Origin: Aeromicrobium duanguangcaii
Lineage (GTDB): Bacteria; Actinomycetota; Actinomycetes; Propionibacteriales; Nocardioidaceae
Length of the DNA: 64,000 nucleotides
Direction of reading: 5' to 3'
NCBI RefSeq assembly: GCF_024508295.1
Contig: NZ_CP101990.1
Coordinates: 682,001 to 746,000 of the forward strand
A model generated the notes under the pieces. That model ran no database searches, was not told where the DNA came from, and was given only the letters and a program-made list of their open reading frames with translations. This document shows positions 10,228 to 18,202 of the stretch, in pieces (the first letter of the stretch is position 1; every line of letters begins with the position of its first letter). A program made the translations under genes and the position numbers.

Positions 10228-10686
10228 ATGCGCGTCCACCTCGGTGCCGATCACGCCGGCTACGAACTCAAGAACCATCTCGTCACGTGGCTCACCGAGC
10301 ACGGCCACGAACCCGTCGACCACGGCGCCCACACCTTCGACGCCGACGACGACTACCCGCCGTTCTGCGTCGACGCCGCCCAGGCGGTCCTCGACGACAA
10401 GGGCTCGCTCGGCATCGTGATCGGCGGCTCCGGCAACGGCGAGCAGATCGCCGCCAACAAGGTCCCCGGCATCCGCTGCGCCCTGACCTGGAGCGTCGAG
10501 ACCGCCCAGCTCGCGCGTCAGCACAACAACGCGCAGGTCATGGGCATCGGCGCCCGGATGCACTCGCTCGAGGAGGCCGAGCAGATCGTCGAGGCCTTCC
10601 TCACGACCCCGTGGAGCGAGGCCGACCGCCACCAGCGTCGGATCGACCTGCTGGCGACGTACGAGGAGACCGGCACCTTTGCCTGA
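10228..10686 (+). CDS. rpiB: Ribose-5-phosphate isomerase B
   Basis: 152 residues, normal for RpiB. Interconverts ribose 5-phosphate and ribulose 5-phosphate in the pentose phosphate pathway. The N-terminus HLGADHAGYELK, the GGSGNGEQIAANK phosphate loop and HNNAQVMGIGARM are diagnostic. As in the M. tuberculosis enzyme, Ser stands where E. coli RpiB has its catalytic Cys, and the nearby Glu of GNGEQ is the expected general base. CAGGAT (10216-10221) is six bases before the ATG. Its last eight bases overlap the next gene, matching the Rv2465c-Rv2464c pair. Confidence 0.95.
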   Translation: MRVHLGADHAGYELKNHLVTWLTEHGHEPVDHGAHTFDADDDYPPFCVDAAQAVLDDKGSLGIVIGGSGNGEQIAANKVPGIRCALTWSVETAQLARQHNNAQVMGIGARMHSLEEAEQIVEAFLTTPWSEADRHQRRIDLLATYEETGTFA

Positions 10687-11491
10687 GGGGCACACCCTCC
10701 ACCGCCTCGCGCTGGACCTGACCGGGACGTTCGGCGACAAGGTCGTGCGCTCCGGAAGCCCCCAGGGCCGGTTCGAGGCCGCCGCCCGGCTCGACGGTCG
10801 GACCCTGCTCGAGGCAACGGCACACGGCAAGCACCTGTTCGTGGCGTTCTCCGACCTCGAGGAGCAGGTCCACGTCCACCTCGGCCTCTACGGCGCGTTC
10901 ACGTTCGTCGAGGACCCCGAGCCGCCGGTCGTGGGCCAGGTCCGCTGGCGGCTCTCCTCGGGCCGTGCGACGGCCGACCTGCGCGGCCCGACCGCCTGTG
11001 AGCTGCTGACGCCGGACGAGATCGAGGCCATCCACGCCCGGCTCGGCGCAGACCCCCTCGACCCGGCGGCGGACGTCGAGCGGGCAGCGGACGTCGTGGC
11101 CGCGTCACGGGCGCCCATCGCGACCCTGCTGATGGACCAGCGCGTCATCGCGGGGGTCGGCAACGTGTATCGCGCCGAGGTGCTCTTCCGGCACCGCATC
11201 GACCCGAAGCTGGCCGGCCGTGACCTGCGACCGGGGACGTTCCTGACGCTCTGGGCCGACCTCGTCGACCTCATGGGCGAGGGTGTCCGCACGGGCCGGA
11301 TCGACACGGTGCGCCCCGAGCACGAGCCCGAGGCGATGGGCCGCGAGCCGCGGGTCGACGACCACGGCGGCGAGGTCTACGTCTACCGCCGGGCGGGCCA
11401 GCCGTGCCTGGTCTGCGGGACGCGCGTGCGCACCGAGGTCGTCGCCGGCAGAAACCTCTTCTGGTGCCCACGTTGTCAGCGGCGCCGGTAG
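10679..11491 (+). CDS. Fpg/Nei-family DNA glycosylase (endonuclease VIII-like)
   Basis: 270 residues from a TTG start at 10679 inside the end of rpiB. After removal of Met the N-terminal Pro2 is the Schiff-base nucleophile and Glu3 the second catalytic residue (PEGHTLHRL), with Lys51 in the ATAHGKH loop. The helix-two-turn-helix segment contains IAGVGNVYRAEVLF, and the C-terminal zinc finger is CLVC...CPRC (about residues 243-266). It excises oxidised bases and nicks the abasic site. Gene order with rpiB corresponds to Nei1 (Rv2464c); the His after PEG also favours Nei over Fpg. The start cannot lie elsewhere because the catalytic Pro must be residue 2. Confidence 0.93.
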   Translation: MPEGHTLHRLALDLTGTFGDKVVRSGSPQGRFEAAARLDGRTLLEATAHGKHLFVAFSDLEEQVHVHLGLYGAFTFVEDPEPPVVGQVRWRLSSGRATADLRGPTACELLTPDEIEAIHARLGADPLDPAADVERAADVVAASRAPIATLLMDQRVIAGVGNVYRAEVLFRHRIDPKLAGRDLRPGTFLTLWADLVDLMGEGVRTGRIDTVRPEHEPEAMGREPRVDDHGGEVYVYRRAGQPCLVCGTRVRTEVVAGRNLFWCPRCQRRR

Positions 11492-11500
11492 GGTCAGTCC

Positions 11501-12616
11501 GTGAGCACGACGAAGGGTCCGCGGCGCGATCCTGTCGGCAGGTACCTGTCGACGAATGCGCGCGAATGGCGGACCGGATCCCGCGACGGCCAGATGGCCG
11601 CGCTGGCCGCGCTGCTGCTGCTGACCGGTGTGATGTTCATCCTCAGTCTGCAGTGGTACTGGATGGTGCCGGTGGCGATGTTCGTCGTGCCGCTCATCCT
11701 CGGCGGGATGCTGCTGCAGTGGTGGCCGCAGGCGGCCCTGACGGTCATTGTCCTGTTCGCCGCCACGGTCTCGGCGTTGGTCTACTCCGTGGACACCGGA
11801 GCCATCTCCGCGCGCCCCGCGTCCGCCGCCTCGGTGTACATCGCAGCGGCGATCCTGCTGTACAGCTCCTCGCGGAATCGCTCAGGACTCCCGGCAGCGC
11901 TCGGTGAGGCGATGCTGATGGAGCTGCGGGATCGGCTGCAGGCCCAGGGCGCGGTCCCTCCGCTGCCACCGGGCTGGGCCAGTGAGTCGGCCATGGAGTC
12001 GGCCGGCTCGGCCAAGTTCGCCGGCGACTTCCTCGTGGCGAACCTGTCCAAGGACGAGAAGTACCTCGAGATGGTGCTCGTCGACGTCTGCGGCAAGGGC
12101 GTCGCCGCGGGCACGCAGTCGCTGCAGCTGGCCGGTGCGCTGGGCGGTCTGATCGGCTCGCTGCCGCCGCTGGGGCTGTTCGCGGCAGGCAACGACTACC
12201 TCCTGCGCCAGTCGTGGGACGAGGGGTTCGCCACCGCCGTGCACGTCCTGGTCAACCTCGAGACGGGCGGCTACGAGGTGCTCAACGCCGGTCATCCGCC
12301 GGCCATGCACTGGAAGCGCGACCAGAAGGAGTGGGTCGTCTCGGGCGCCCGCGGCCTGGCGCTCGGCATCATCGACCGGCCCGAGTTCCACGGCACCTCC
12401 GGCGTGATCGAGCCGGGCGAGGCGCTGATGTTCTACACCGACGGCGTCGTCGAGACCCGCACCCTGGACCTCTCCGTCGGGGTCGAGTGGCTGCGTGGCG
12501 CCGCGGCGATCGCGATCTCCCAGGAGATGGCCGGCGCGCCGCGCCGCATCCTGGACCAGACCGAACCGGGCGAGGACGATCGCGCGGTGCTGATCCTGCA
12601 CCGGCTCCCGCGATGA
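11501..12616 (+). CDS. Membrane-anchored SpoIIE/PP2C-type serine phosphatase
   Basis: 371 residues. The first 25 are basic and cytosolic, followed by four or five hydrophobic segments to about residue 125 and then a SpoIIE-type PPM phosphatase domain. The metal-binding Asp is in VLVDVCGKG, and NAGHPP, FYTDGVVE and EDDRAVLIL are the remaining family motifs. Such enzymes usually dephosphorylate anti-anti-sigma factors, but no sensor domain or sigma-regulatory partner is seen next to it. TAGGGT (11489-11494) is six bases before the GTG, suggesting a leaderless message. The stop overlaps the following small gene by four bases. Confidence 0.85.
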   Translation: MSTTKGPRRDPVGRYLSTNAREWRTGSRDGQMAALAALLLLTGVMFILSLQWYWMVPVAMFVVPLILGGMLLQWWPQAALTVIVLFAATVSALVYSVDTGAISARPASAASVYIAAAILLYSSSRNRSGLPAALGEAMLMELRDRLQAQGAVPPLPPGWASESAMESAGSAKFAGDFLVANLSKDEKYLEMVLVDVCGKGVAAGTQSLQLAGALGGLIGSLPPLGLFAAGNDYLLRQSWDEGFATAVHVLVNLETGGYEVLNAGHPPAMHWKRDQKEWVVSGARGLALGIIDRPEFHGTSGVIEPGEALMFYTDGVVETRTLDLSVGVEWLRGAAAIAISQEMAGAPRRILDQTEPGEDDRAVLILHRLPR

Positions 12617-12798
12617 CCGAGACCCCGATCTGGCCGTTCTACGCGACCTGCGCCCTCATCGTGCTGGCGGGGGTCTTCATGATCACCAGCACGGACAGCC
12701 AGCCCGCGGGCCGGGTTCTCGTGGTCTTCGGCGTGGTGAGCATCGTCGGCTCGCTCGTGCGGACGGCGGTCGACCGCTTCCGCGGCCGGGACCACTGA
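12613..12798 (+). CDS. Small hypothetical membrane protein
   Basis: 61 residues starting with an ATG that overlaps the stop of the SpoIIE-type phosphatase gene (ATGA), so translation is probably coupled. Two hydrophobic helices (about residues 8-25 and 33-52) with a short polar turn and a basic, charged C-terminus (DRFRGRDH). No family recognised. Position suggests an accessory of the phosphatase or a free-riding membrane peptide; there is no direct evidence of function. Confidence 0.6.
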   Translation: MTETPIWPFYATCALIVLAGVFMITSTDSQPAGRVLVVFGVVSIVGSLVRTAVDRFRGRDH

Positions 12799-12799
12799 G

Positions 12800-12875
12800 T
12801 GGAGCGGACGACGAGATTCGAACTCGCAACATCCTGCTTGGAAGGCAGGGACTCTAGCCATTGAGTTACGTCCGC
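12800..12875 (-). tRNA. tRNA-Gly (anticodon TCC)
   Basis: On the minus strand the sequence begins GCGGACG at 12875 and closes with CGTCCGC, giving a seven-pair acceptor stem. The anticodon stem CCTGC/GCAGG frames the loop CTTCCAA with anticodon TCC, and the T arm contains GTTCGAATC. The discriminator base is at 12803, and 12802-12800 reads CCA on the minus strand, so the 3' CCA is encoded. It sits directly after the stop of the convergent small membrane protein gene. Confidence 0.96.
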
Positions 12876-12877
12876 GT

Positions 12878-12891
12878 GGCGCCGAAGCGCC
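12878..12891 (-). other. GGCGC-TTCG-GCGCC hairpin before tRNA-Gly
   Basis: A perfect five-pair GC stem capped by a TTCG tetraloop lies two bases upstream of the tRNA-Gly 5' end and about 38 bases after the kinase gene stop on the same strand. It could end the kinase transcript or mark a processing site for the tRNA precursor. No T-run follows, so neither role is proven. Confidence 0.4.
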
Positions 12892-12928
12892 AGCACCATG
12901 ATGCCACAAACACCCGGCGCGCTTCGAG

Positions 12929-13495
12929 TCAGCGGGCGGTTCGCGCGTCGGGCGTGGTCGAGATGACCAGGTCCGCGGCGGCGGGGGTGCGGTCGGTCGT
13001 GACGTACTCCTCCTCCTGGGCGGCCCACACGTCCCACCACGGCTCGTACGTCTCACCGTCGCGGGCCAGCGCGCGGCGGCGTCGCTCCGTCTCGTCCGCC
13101 TCCAACCACACCAGGTGGCTCAGGAACGGTCGCAGCGGCAACGCGCCCGCGCCGACACCCTCGATGATCAGGTCGGGGGTGGGCCGGACGGTCAGCCAGC
13201 GCCCGGGCCGGTCGGCCGCCCAGTCCCACAGGCGAGCGCGGCCCGCCTCGCCGATCGCCAGATCGGCCAGCAGGGCACGCACGATCGCCGGGGTCTGCGC
13301 GAGGCCGTGCCAGCCGGGGTAGAGCCGCTCGAGGTGCAGGATCGGGGCCCCGGTCAGGTCCGACAGGTCGAGGGCGAGGGCCGTCTTGCCGGCTCCGCTG
13401 CGCCCGTCGATCGCGACCACGCGGGTCGTCCCGCAGGCGGGCGCGCGCAGGAGGACCTGCTCGGCCAAGTGGGTCGCGGGGCTGGAGGGTTCCAC
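12929..13495 (-). CDS. P-loop nucleoside/uridine kinase-like protein
   Basis: 188 residues from the GTG at 13495 (the open frame extends further but into sequence without family features). Walker A is GRSGAGKT at 31-38, after the strand VVAID, as in uridine kinase/AAA-type small kinases. A later conserved segment is PDLIIEGVGAG (a Walker B-like strand) and an Arg-rich lid (ETERRRRALARDG). The family phosphorylates small substrates, possibly nucleosides, but none has been assigned to this subgroup. Divergent from moaD. tRNA-Gly follows on the same strand. Confidence 0.72.
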   Translation of the reverse strand: MEPSSPATHLAEQVLLRAPACGTTRVVAIDGRSGAGKTALALDLSDLTGAPILHLERLYPGWHGLAQTPAIVRALLADLAIGEAGRARLWDWAADRPGRWLTVRPTPDLIIEGVGAGALPLRPFLSHLVWLEADETERRRRALARDGETYEPWWDVWAAQEEEYVTTDRTPAAADLVISTTPDARTAR

Positions 13496-13557
13496 TGGAT
13501 CGACGCTAACCTGCTCGCCCCGACGTTGCCAGAGCGCAGGCGGGTTACGTTGGGCCC

Positions 13558-13800
13558 ATGGAGCCCGTCCACGTCCGACTCTTCGCCGCCGCCCGCGAGG
13601 CCGCGGGAACGTCCGAGACGTCGCTCGAGGTGGCCACACTCGGCGAGCTGCTCGACGGTCTGGCCGACCGGTTCGAGGACCTCGGTCCGGTGCTGACCCG
13701 GTGCTCGGTGCTGGTCGAGGGGATCCGCACGACCGATCGGGCGACCGTGCTGCCGCCGGGCCTCACGGTCGACGTGCTGCCCCCGTTCGCCGGCGGCTGA
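13558..13800 (+). CDS. moaD: MoaD/ThiS-family sulfur carrier protein
   Basis: 80 residues with a ubiquitin-like beta-grasp pattern and the diagnostic C-terminal Gly-Gly (FAGG) that becomes adenylated and thiocarboxylated. It is the small subunit of molybdopterin synthase, delivering sulfur to cyclic pyranopterin monophosphate with MoaE. It is tail-to-tail with the moaE-moaA operon, one base from the moaA stop. TACGTT (13546-13551) lies six bases before the ATG. Adjacent moaA/moaE make the MoaD assignment stronger than ThiS. Confidence 0.9.
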   Translation: MEPVHVRLFAAAREAAGTSETSLEVATLGELLDGLADRFEDLGPVLTRCSVLVEGIRTTDRATVLPPGLTVDVLPPFAGG

Positions 13801-13801
13801 G

Positions 13802-14779
13802 TCAGCCGCCGATCGCGCTCATCGGGCGCTTCGGCTGGACGAAGGTCGGCGAGTCGATGCCGTGCCCGGCACGCTTCGCGGCGATCGAGGACTCGAAGAT
13901 CCGGGCGAGGTCGGCGTCGGTCCCGCCGCCGCGCAGCACCGGGACGAGATCGGACTCGTCGCGCGCGAAGAGGCAGTTGCGCACGTGCCCGTCGGCGGTG
14001 ATCCGGATGCGGTCGCAGGCCGCGCAGAACGGAGCGGTCACCGAGGCGATCACGCCGACCGTGGCAGGTCCGCCGTCGATCGTCCAGAGGTCGGCGGGGG
14101 AGGAGCCCCGGCCGGCCACCGGCTCGAGGTCGAACCGCGTGCGCAGGGTCTGGAGGATCTCGGCGCCCGGCACCATGGCGGCCCGGTCCCACGTGTGACC
14201 GGCGTCGAGCGGCATCTGCTCGATGAACCGCATCTGGGCGCCCGCGCCCCTCGCGAACTCGACCAGGTCGACCAGCTCGTCGTCGTTGACGCCGCGCATG
14301 GCGACCGCGTTGAGCTTGAGCGGCGTGAACCCGGCCTCGCGGGCGGCCTCGATCCCGGCGAGGACGTCGCCCAGGCGATCGCGCCGGGTCAGCGTCGCGA
14401 ACCGCTCGGCGTCGAGCGTGTCGATGGAGATGTTGAGTCGCGTCAGGCCGGCCTCGCGCAGCGGCACGGCCAGCTCGGCCAGGCGCAGGCCGTTGGTCGT
14501 CATCGAGACCTCGGGGCCCAGTGCGGCCAGCCGGCGGACGACCTCGACCGCGTCCTTGCGCACGAGCGGCTCGCCGCCGGTCAGTCGGATCGTGGTGACG
14601 CCCAGCGACACGCAGACGCGAGCGACGCGCTCGATCTCGTCGGTCGTGAGGATGCTGTCGCGCTCGATCCACGGGACGCCCTCGGCGGGCATGCAGTAGG
14701 TGCAGCGCAGCGAGCACTTGTCCGTGAGGGAGATCCGCAGGTCGCGGTGGACCCGGCCGAAGCCGTCGACGAGGCTCAC
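13802..14779 (-). CDS. moaA: GTP 3',8-cyclase MoaA (radical SAM)
   Basis: 325 residues from a GTG that overlaps the moaE stop by four bases. Catalyses the first step of molybdenum cofactor synthesis, converting GTP to 3',8-cyclo-7,8-dihydro-GTP. The radical SAM cluster is bound by Cys22, Cys26 and Cys29 (CSLRCTYC). The second cluster uses the C-terminal CAAC...NC residues, and the functionally important C-terminal Gly-Gly (SAIGG) is present. The GGEPL motif for SAM binding is also seen. No moaC is visible in this window. Confidence 0.97.
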   Translation of the reverse strand: MSLVDGFGRVHRDLRISLTDKCSLRCTYCMPAEGVPWIERDSILTTDEIERVARVCVSLGVTTIRLTGGEPLVRKDAVEVVRRLAALGPEVSMTTNGLRLAELAVPLREAGLTRLNISIDTLDAERFATLTRRDRLGDVLAGIEAAREAGFTPLKLNAVAMRGVNDDELVDLVEFARGAGAQMRFIEQMPLDAGHTWDRAAMVPGAEILQTLRTRFDLEPVAGRGSSPADLWTIDGGPATVGVIASVTAPFCAACDRIRITADGHVRNCLFARDESDLVPVLRGGGTDADLARIFESSIAAKRAGHGIDSPTFVQPKRPMSAIGG

Positions 14780-15216
14780 AGTCCGACCCAGCCGCTCCGG
14801 CCACCGGCATCGGTCTGGCGCTTCCAGATGGGGACCTCGGTCTTGATCAGCTCGATCAGGGCCCGGGTCGACTCCAGCGCCTCGCGCCGATGGGCGGCAC
14901 TGCTGGCGACGACGACGGCGACGTCGCCCACCTCGAGGGCGCCGAAGCGGTGCGACACCGCGATCGTCGCGCCCGTGTTGAGGGCGACCGTCCCCGCGAG
15001 CGCCGTCAGCATCCCCTCGGCGTCGGGGTGCGCCTCGTACTCGAGCGCGACGACGGTGCCGTCGGCCTCGGGGTCGTGATCGCGGATCGTGCCGATGAAC
15101 ACGTCCGTGGCCCCGATGGTCGGGCCCGCGACGGCGGCGACGTGGGCGGCGACGTCCAGCGGCGCGTCCACCACGCGGGCCAGGGCCACGCGTCCGGCGG
15201 CCGCCTCGGTGATCAT
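14776..15216 (-). CDS. moaE: Molybdopterin synthase catalytic subunit MoaE
   Basis: 146 residues. The large subunit of molybdopterin synthase; it transfers sulfur from MoaD thiocarboxylate to cyclic pyranopterin monophosphate. Conserved family pieces are FIGTIRDHD, LEYEAHPDAE, the SHRFGALEVGDVAV strand, the AHRREAL helix and the catalytic lysine region IKTEVPIWKRQ. TAGGCT (15223-15228) lies six bases before the ATG on the minus strand. First gene of the moaE-moaA operon, just downstream of tRNA-Pro. Confidence 0.97.
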   Translation of the reverse strand: MITEAAAGRVALARVVDAPLDVAAHVAAVAGPTIGATDVFIGTIRDHDPEADGTVVALEYEAHPDAEGMLTALAGTVALNTGATIAVSHRFGALEVGDVAVVVASSAAHRREALESTRALIELIKTEVPIWKRQTDAGGRSGWVGL

Positions 15217-15239
15217 GGGCCCAGCCTAGGCGTCCGGTG

Positions 15240-15313
15240 TCGGGATGACAGGATTCGAACCTGCGGCCCCCTGCTCCCAAAGCAGGTGCGCTACCAAGCT
15301 GCGCCACATCCCG
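15240..15313 (-). tRNA. tRNA-Pro (anticodon TGG)
   Basis: On the minus strand CGGGATG at 15313 pairs with CATCCCG at the other end. The anticodon stem CCTGC/GCAGG holds the loop TTTGGGA with anticodon TGG, and the T arm has GTTCGAATC. The discriminator is A at 15240; the following bases read CAC, so CCA is not encoded. A TACACT box (15327-15332) fourteen bases upstream is a plausible -10. Confidence 0.96.
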
Positions 15314-15354
15314 TGAGGCTCGGAACAGTGTACGGCGGCCGGGCGTCGGCCCGT

Positions 15355-15385
15355 TTGACCCGCCACCAGTGAAGACCCGTAGACT
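15355..15385 (+). promoter_or_regulatory. SigA-type promoter for tig
   Basis: TTGACC (15355-15360) and TAGACT (15380-15385) are separated by 19 bases, a good housekeeping-type promoter. A start near 15392 would give a leader of about 55 bases before the trigger factor GTG. The same intergenic region carries the tRNA-Pro promoter on the other strand. Confidence 0.6.
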
Positions 15386-15447
15386 GAACGCTGGCCTGCG
15401 TGAGGACTCCGTGGGCTGGACACGCCCAACGACTCAGGAGTCATCAC

Positions 15448-16821
15448 GTGAAGAGCAGCACCGAATCGCTGAGCCCCACGCGGGTCAAGCTGACCATCGA
15501 GGTGCCGTTCGAGGAGTTCAAGCCGAACCTCGACAAGGCCTACAAGACCATCGGTGCCCAGATCCAGATCCCCGGCTTCCGCAAGGGCAAGGTTCCGGCG
15601 GCGATCATCGACCAGCGCGTCGGCCGCGGCGCGGTCCTCGACGAGGCGCTGAACTCGGCCCTGCAGGGCTGGTACACCCAGGCGCTGCAGGACACCAAGA
15701 CCACGCCGCTCGGCCAGCCCGAGATCGACCTGGCGAAGTTCGTCGACGGTGAGCCCATCGAGGTCACCGCAGAGCTCGACGTCCGCCCGCAGCTCGAGAT
15801 CCCGGACGCGTCCGAGATCGCCGTGACGGTCAAGGACATCGAGGTCGACGAGGACGACGTCAACGAGCAGCTCGAGCAGCTGCGCGAGCGCTTCGCCACC
15901 TTCACCGACGTCGACCGTCCGGCCGCCGAGGGCGACTCGATCACGATCGACCTGTCGGCCGCCCACAAGGACGGCACGCTGATCGACGAGGCCCAGGCCG
16001 AGGGCCTGCCCTACGTCATCGGCAAGGCCACGATGCTCGACGGTCTCGACGAGGCCGTCACGGGACTGTCGAAGGGCGAGTCCGCCACCTTCTCGACCAC
16101 CCTCGTCGGTGGCGACCTGGCCGGCGAGGAGGTCGACGTCACCGTCACGCTGCAGGACGTGCGTCAGACCGAGCTGCCCGAGCTCGACGACGAGTTCGCC
16201 CAGATGGCCTCCGACTTCGACACGATGGACGAGTTCCGTGCCGACCTGGTCGAGCGCCTGACGCGCGGCAAGCGCATCGAGCAGGCCGCCGAGGCCCGCG
16301 ACCTCGTCCTGGAGGAGCTCGTCTCCCGGGTCGACGCCCCGATGCCCGACGGCCTGGCCGAGGCCGAGCTGGCGAACCGTCGTCAGCAGATGGACCAGCA
16401 GCTCGCGATGGCCGGCCTGACCCTCGAGAACTACCTCGAGGACCAGGAGGACGGCAAGACGCTCGACGAGTTCGAGTCCGAGCTCGAGCGTGACGTCCGC
16501 GAGTCGATCGTGGCGCAGTTCGTCCTGGACCAGCTGGTCGAGGAGAACGAGTACGACATCGACAACGACGAGCTGAGCCAGCACATCATGCGCCGCGCCC
16601 AGCAGTCCGGCGAGGACCCGAACTCCTACATCCAGCACATCATGGAGCACAACCACGTGCCCGAGATGATCAGCGAGGTGCTGCGCGGCAAGGCGCTGGC
16701 GTCCCTCGTGGAGTCGGCGAAGGTCACGGACAAGTCCGGCAACGTCGTCGACCTGGCGAACCTGCGTGCCGACGGCACGATCGGCGGCGACGAGCCGGCC
16801 GACGAGTCCGCCTCGGAGTGA
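15448..16821 (+). CDS. tig: Trigger factor (ribosome-associated chaperone, PPIase)
   Basis: 457 residues from the GTG at 15448, which has CAGGAG seven bases upstream. The N-terminal ribosome-binding domain includes the signature GFRKGKVP near residue 43-50. The middle FKBP-type PPIase domain (about 150-240) has the GDSITIDLSA strand, and the C-terminal helical arms end in an acidic tail. It binds nascent chains at the ribosome exit and can hand substrates toward ClpXP, encoded downstream. M. tuberculosis has the same tig-clpP1-clpP2-clpX order; here about 3.5 kb of hydrolase and SRPBCC genes are inserted between tig and clpP1. Confidence 0.97.
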   Translation: MKSSTESLSPTRVKLTIEVPFEEFKPNLDKAYKTIGAQIQIPGFRKGKVPAAIIDQRVGRGAVLDEALNSALQGWYTQALQDTKTTPLGQPEIDLAKFVDGEPIEVTAELDVRPQLEIPDASEIAVTVKDIEVDEDDVNEQLEQLRERFATFTDVDRPAAEGDSITIDLSAAHKDGTLIDEAQAEGLPYVIGKATMLDGLDEAVTGLSKGESATFSTTLVGGDLAGEEVDVTVTLQDVRQTELPELDDEFAQMASDFDTMDEFRADLVERLTRGKRIEQAAEARDLVLEELVSRVDAPMPDGLAEAELANRRQQMDQQLAMAGLTLENYLEDQEDGKTLDEFESELERDVRESIVAQFVLDQLVEENEYDIDNDELSQHIMRRAQQSGEDPNSYIQHIMEHNHVPEMISEVLRGKALASLVESAKVTDKSGNVVDLANLRADGTIGGDEPADESASE

Positions 16822-16854
16822 CTCCGCGGCGGGCCCTGCCCGTCCCGCGATGAG

Positions 16855-16892
16855 AGAGCCGGTGCCCTTCGGGGCGCCGGCTCTTCGTCGTT
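16855..16892 (+). terminator. Rho-independent-type terminator after tig
   Basis: A 12-pair stem, AGAGCCGGTGCC (16855-16866) with GGCGCCGGCTCT (16873-16884), has one T-G wobble and a six-base loop CTTCGG. It is followed by TCGTCGTT, a weak T-rich tail. It lies 34 bases after the tig stop and fits a terminator. Confidence 0.75.
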
Positions 16893-16954
16893 GCGGGGGT
16901 TCGGGCCACGACACGCCGCGCGGACCTTGACGTGTGCTCTGCGCGAGCGGCAGA

Positions 16955-16969
16955 GTAACCGAGTGTTAC
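16955..16969. promoter_or_regulatory. Palindrome GTAAC-N5-GTTAC upstream of lipase 1
   Basis: A perfect inverted repeat of five bases with a five-base spacer lies 63 bases before the lipase start. A nearly identical element (GTAAC-N5-GATAC) precedes the second lipase gene at about 57.8 kb. TTGACG (16927-16932) could be a -35 with the palindrome overlapping the -10/+1 region, which would suit a repressor. Confidence 0.4.
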
Positions 16970-16970
16970 A

Positions 16971-16988
16971 CGTCACCGGAACGTGACG
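16971..16988. promoter_or_regulatory. Inverted repeat CGTCAC-N6-GTGACG upstream of lipase 1
   Basis: A perfect six-plus-six inverted repeat with a six-base spacer, two bases downstream of the previous palindrome and 43 bases before the lipase GTG. It is regulator-site-like, but the cognate protein cannot be named. Confidence 0.35.
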
Positions 16989-17031
16989 CCGTGGCTCTCG
17001 GGAACGCTCGAGACCCCGCAGGAGCAGAACC

Positions 17032-18144
17032 GTGAAGGTGCGTCCCCTCTCCGCCAGCGCCGCTCTTCTGGCCGGCGCGCTCGCCGTGTCGCTCGGCGCC
17101 GTCCCCGGTCACGCCATCGAGGACGGCGGCCTGTCCTCGGCGGTCGTCGGCACGGCCCCGCCGGGCTCGGTCCTCGAGCAGGCGCCGGCTCCCGGTGCCC
17201 TGACCGGCCTCGGGATCGCGCCGGCCGACGCGACGGCCACGCGGGTGCTCTACGCGTCGACCGGAGCGCGGGGCGAGACCACCTCCGTCTCGGGCCTGGT
17301 GATCGTCCCGAACGCGCCGTGGCGCGGGCCGGGGGAGCGGCCGGTCGTCGGGGTGAGTCCCGGCACCCAGGGACTGGCCGACCGGTGTGCCGCCAGCCGG
17401 CTGATCGAGTCCGGCCACCTCAACGACGCGACGTGGATCCGCCAGTTCCACGCGTCGGGCTACGCGATCGCCATGACCGACTACGAGGGCCTCGGCACGC
17501 CCGGCGACCACCCGTTCGCCGACAACGTCGTCCTGGGTCACAACGTCCTCGACGTCGTGCGGGCGGCACGAGGCCTCGGCCTCTCGGCGACGGCGCCGGT
17601 GTTCCTGCAGGGGTTCTCCGAGGGCGGCGGCGCGACGGCCGGCGCCCTGGAGCTCGCCCCGGGCTACGCACCCGAGCTGCGGATCGCCGGTGGCCACGCG
17701 ACCGCCCCCACCGGCAACCTGACCGCGATCGGCGAGCGCTCCGAGCTCGACCTGTACCGGCCGTTGTTGCTCTTGGCGGTCGGGCTGCTCGACGACGGCG
17801 CCGAGGCGTCCGGCTGCGCGCCGGAGGGGCTTCCGCGAGGGTTGACCGACCTGGAGGAGCTCGGGCCCACCGAGCCGGAGCGGGAGCCGGTCCGGGTGAG
17901 CCGCTCGCGGATCGACGTGCCGTTCGCGGTGACGTCGGCGTGGGCCGACGAGATCGTCCCGCACGACACCGTCAGGGAGGCCGTGGAGCAGTGGTGCTCC
18001 CGGGGCTCGCGGATCGTCTACTCGACGTCGTGGGCGCCCTCGCACGTCGCGTCGGGTTACGAGGGCGGCGGGCAGGCTGTGCAGTTCTTCGACGACGTCC
18101 TGCGCGGCAGGGTCGTCGACTCCACCTGCGCCTGGCTGTTCTGA
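17032..18144 (+). CDS. Secreted lipase-family alpha/beta hydrolase (lipase 1)
   Basis: 370 residues from a GTG with CAGGAG eight bases upstream. The N-terminus (basic start, hydrophobic core to about 22, then VPGHA) is a signal peptide. The body matches the secretory lipase (LIP) family: SPGTQG near residue 109-114, TDYEGLG, and the nucleophile elbow GFSEGG with Ser196, where most relatives have GYSQGG. Late Asp and His candidates are in ADEIVPHD and PSHVA. Probably an extracellular lipase or esterase; substrate unknown. It is a paralogue of the gene at 56498-57790. Confidence 0.85.
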   Translation: MKVRPLSASAALLAGALAVSLGAVPGHAIEDGGLSSAVVGTAPPGSVLEQAPAPGALTGLGIAPADATATRVLYASTGARGETTSVSGLVIVPNAPWRGPGERPVVGVSPGTQGLADRCAASRLIESGHLNDATWIRQFHASGYAIAMTDYEGLGTPGDHPFADNVVLGHNVLDVVRAARGLGLSATAPVFLQGFSEGGGATAGALELAPGYAPELRIAGGHATAPTGNLTAIGERSELDLYRPLLLLAVGLLDDGAEASGCAPEGLPRGLTDLEELGPTEPEREPVRVSRSRIDVPFAVTSAWADEIVPHDTVREAVEQWCSRGSRIVYSTSWAPSHVASGYEGGGQAVQFFDDVLRGRVVDSTCAWLF

Positions 18145-18202
18145 GGGTCCGCGCCCCGAGATCGGGGGAGGGATCGCTGGACACCTGGGGCACCATGGAC
18201 GC

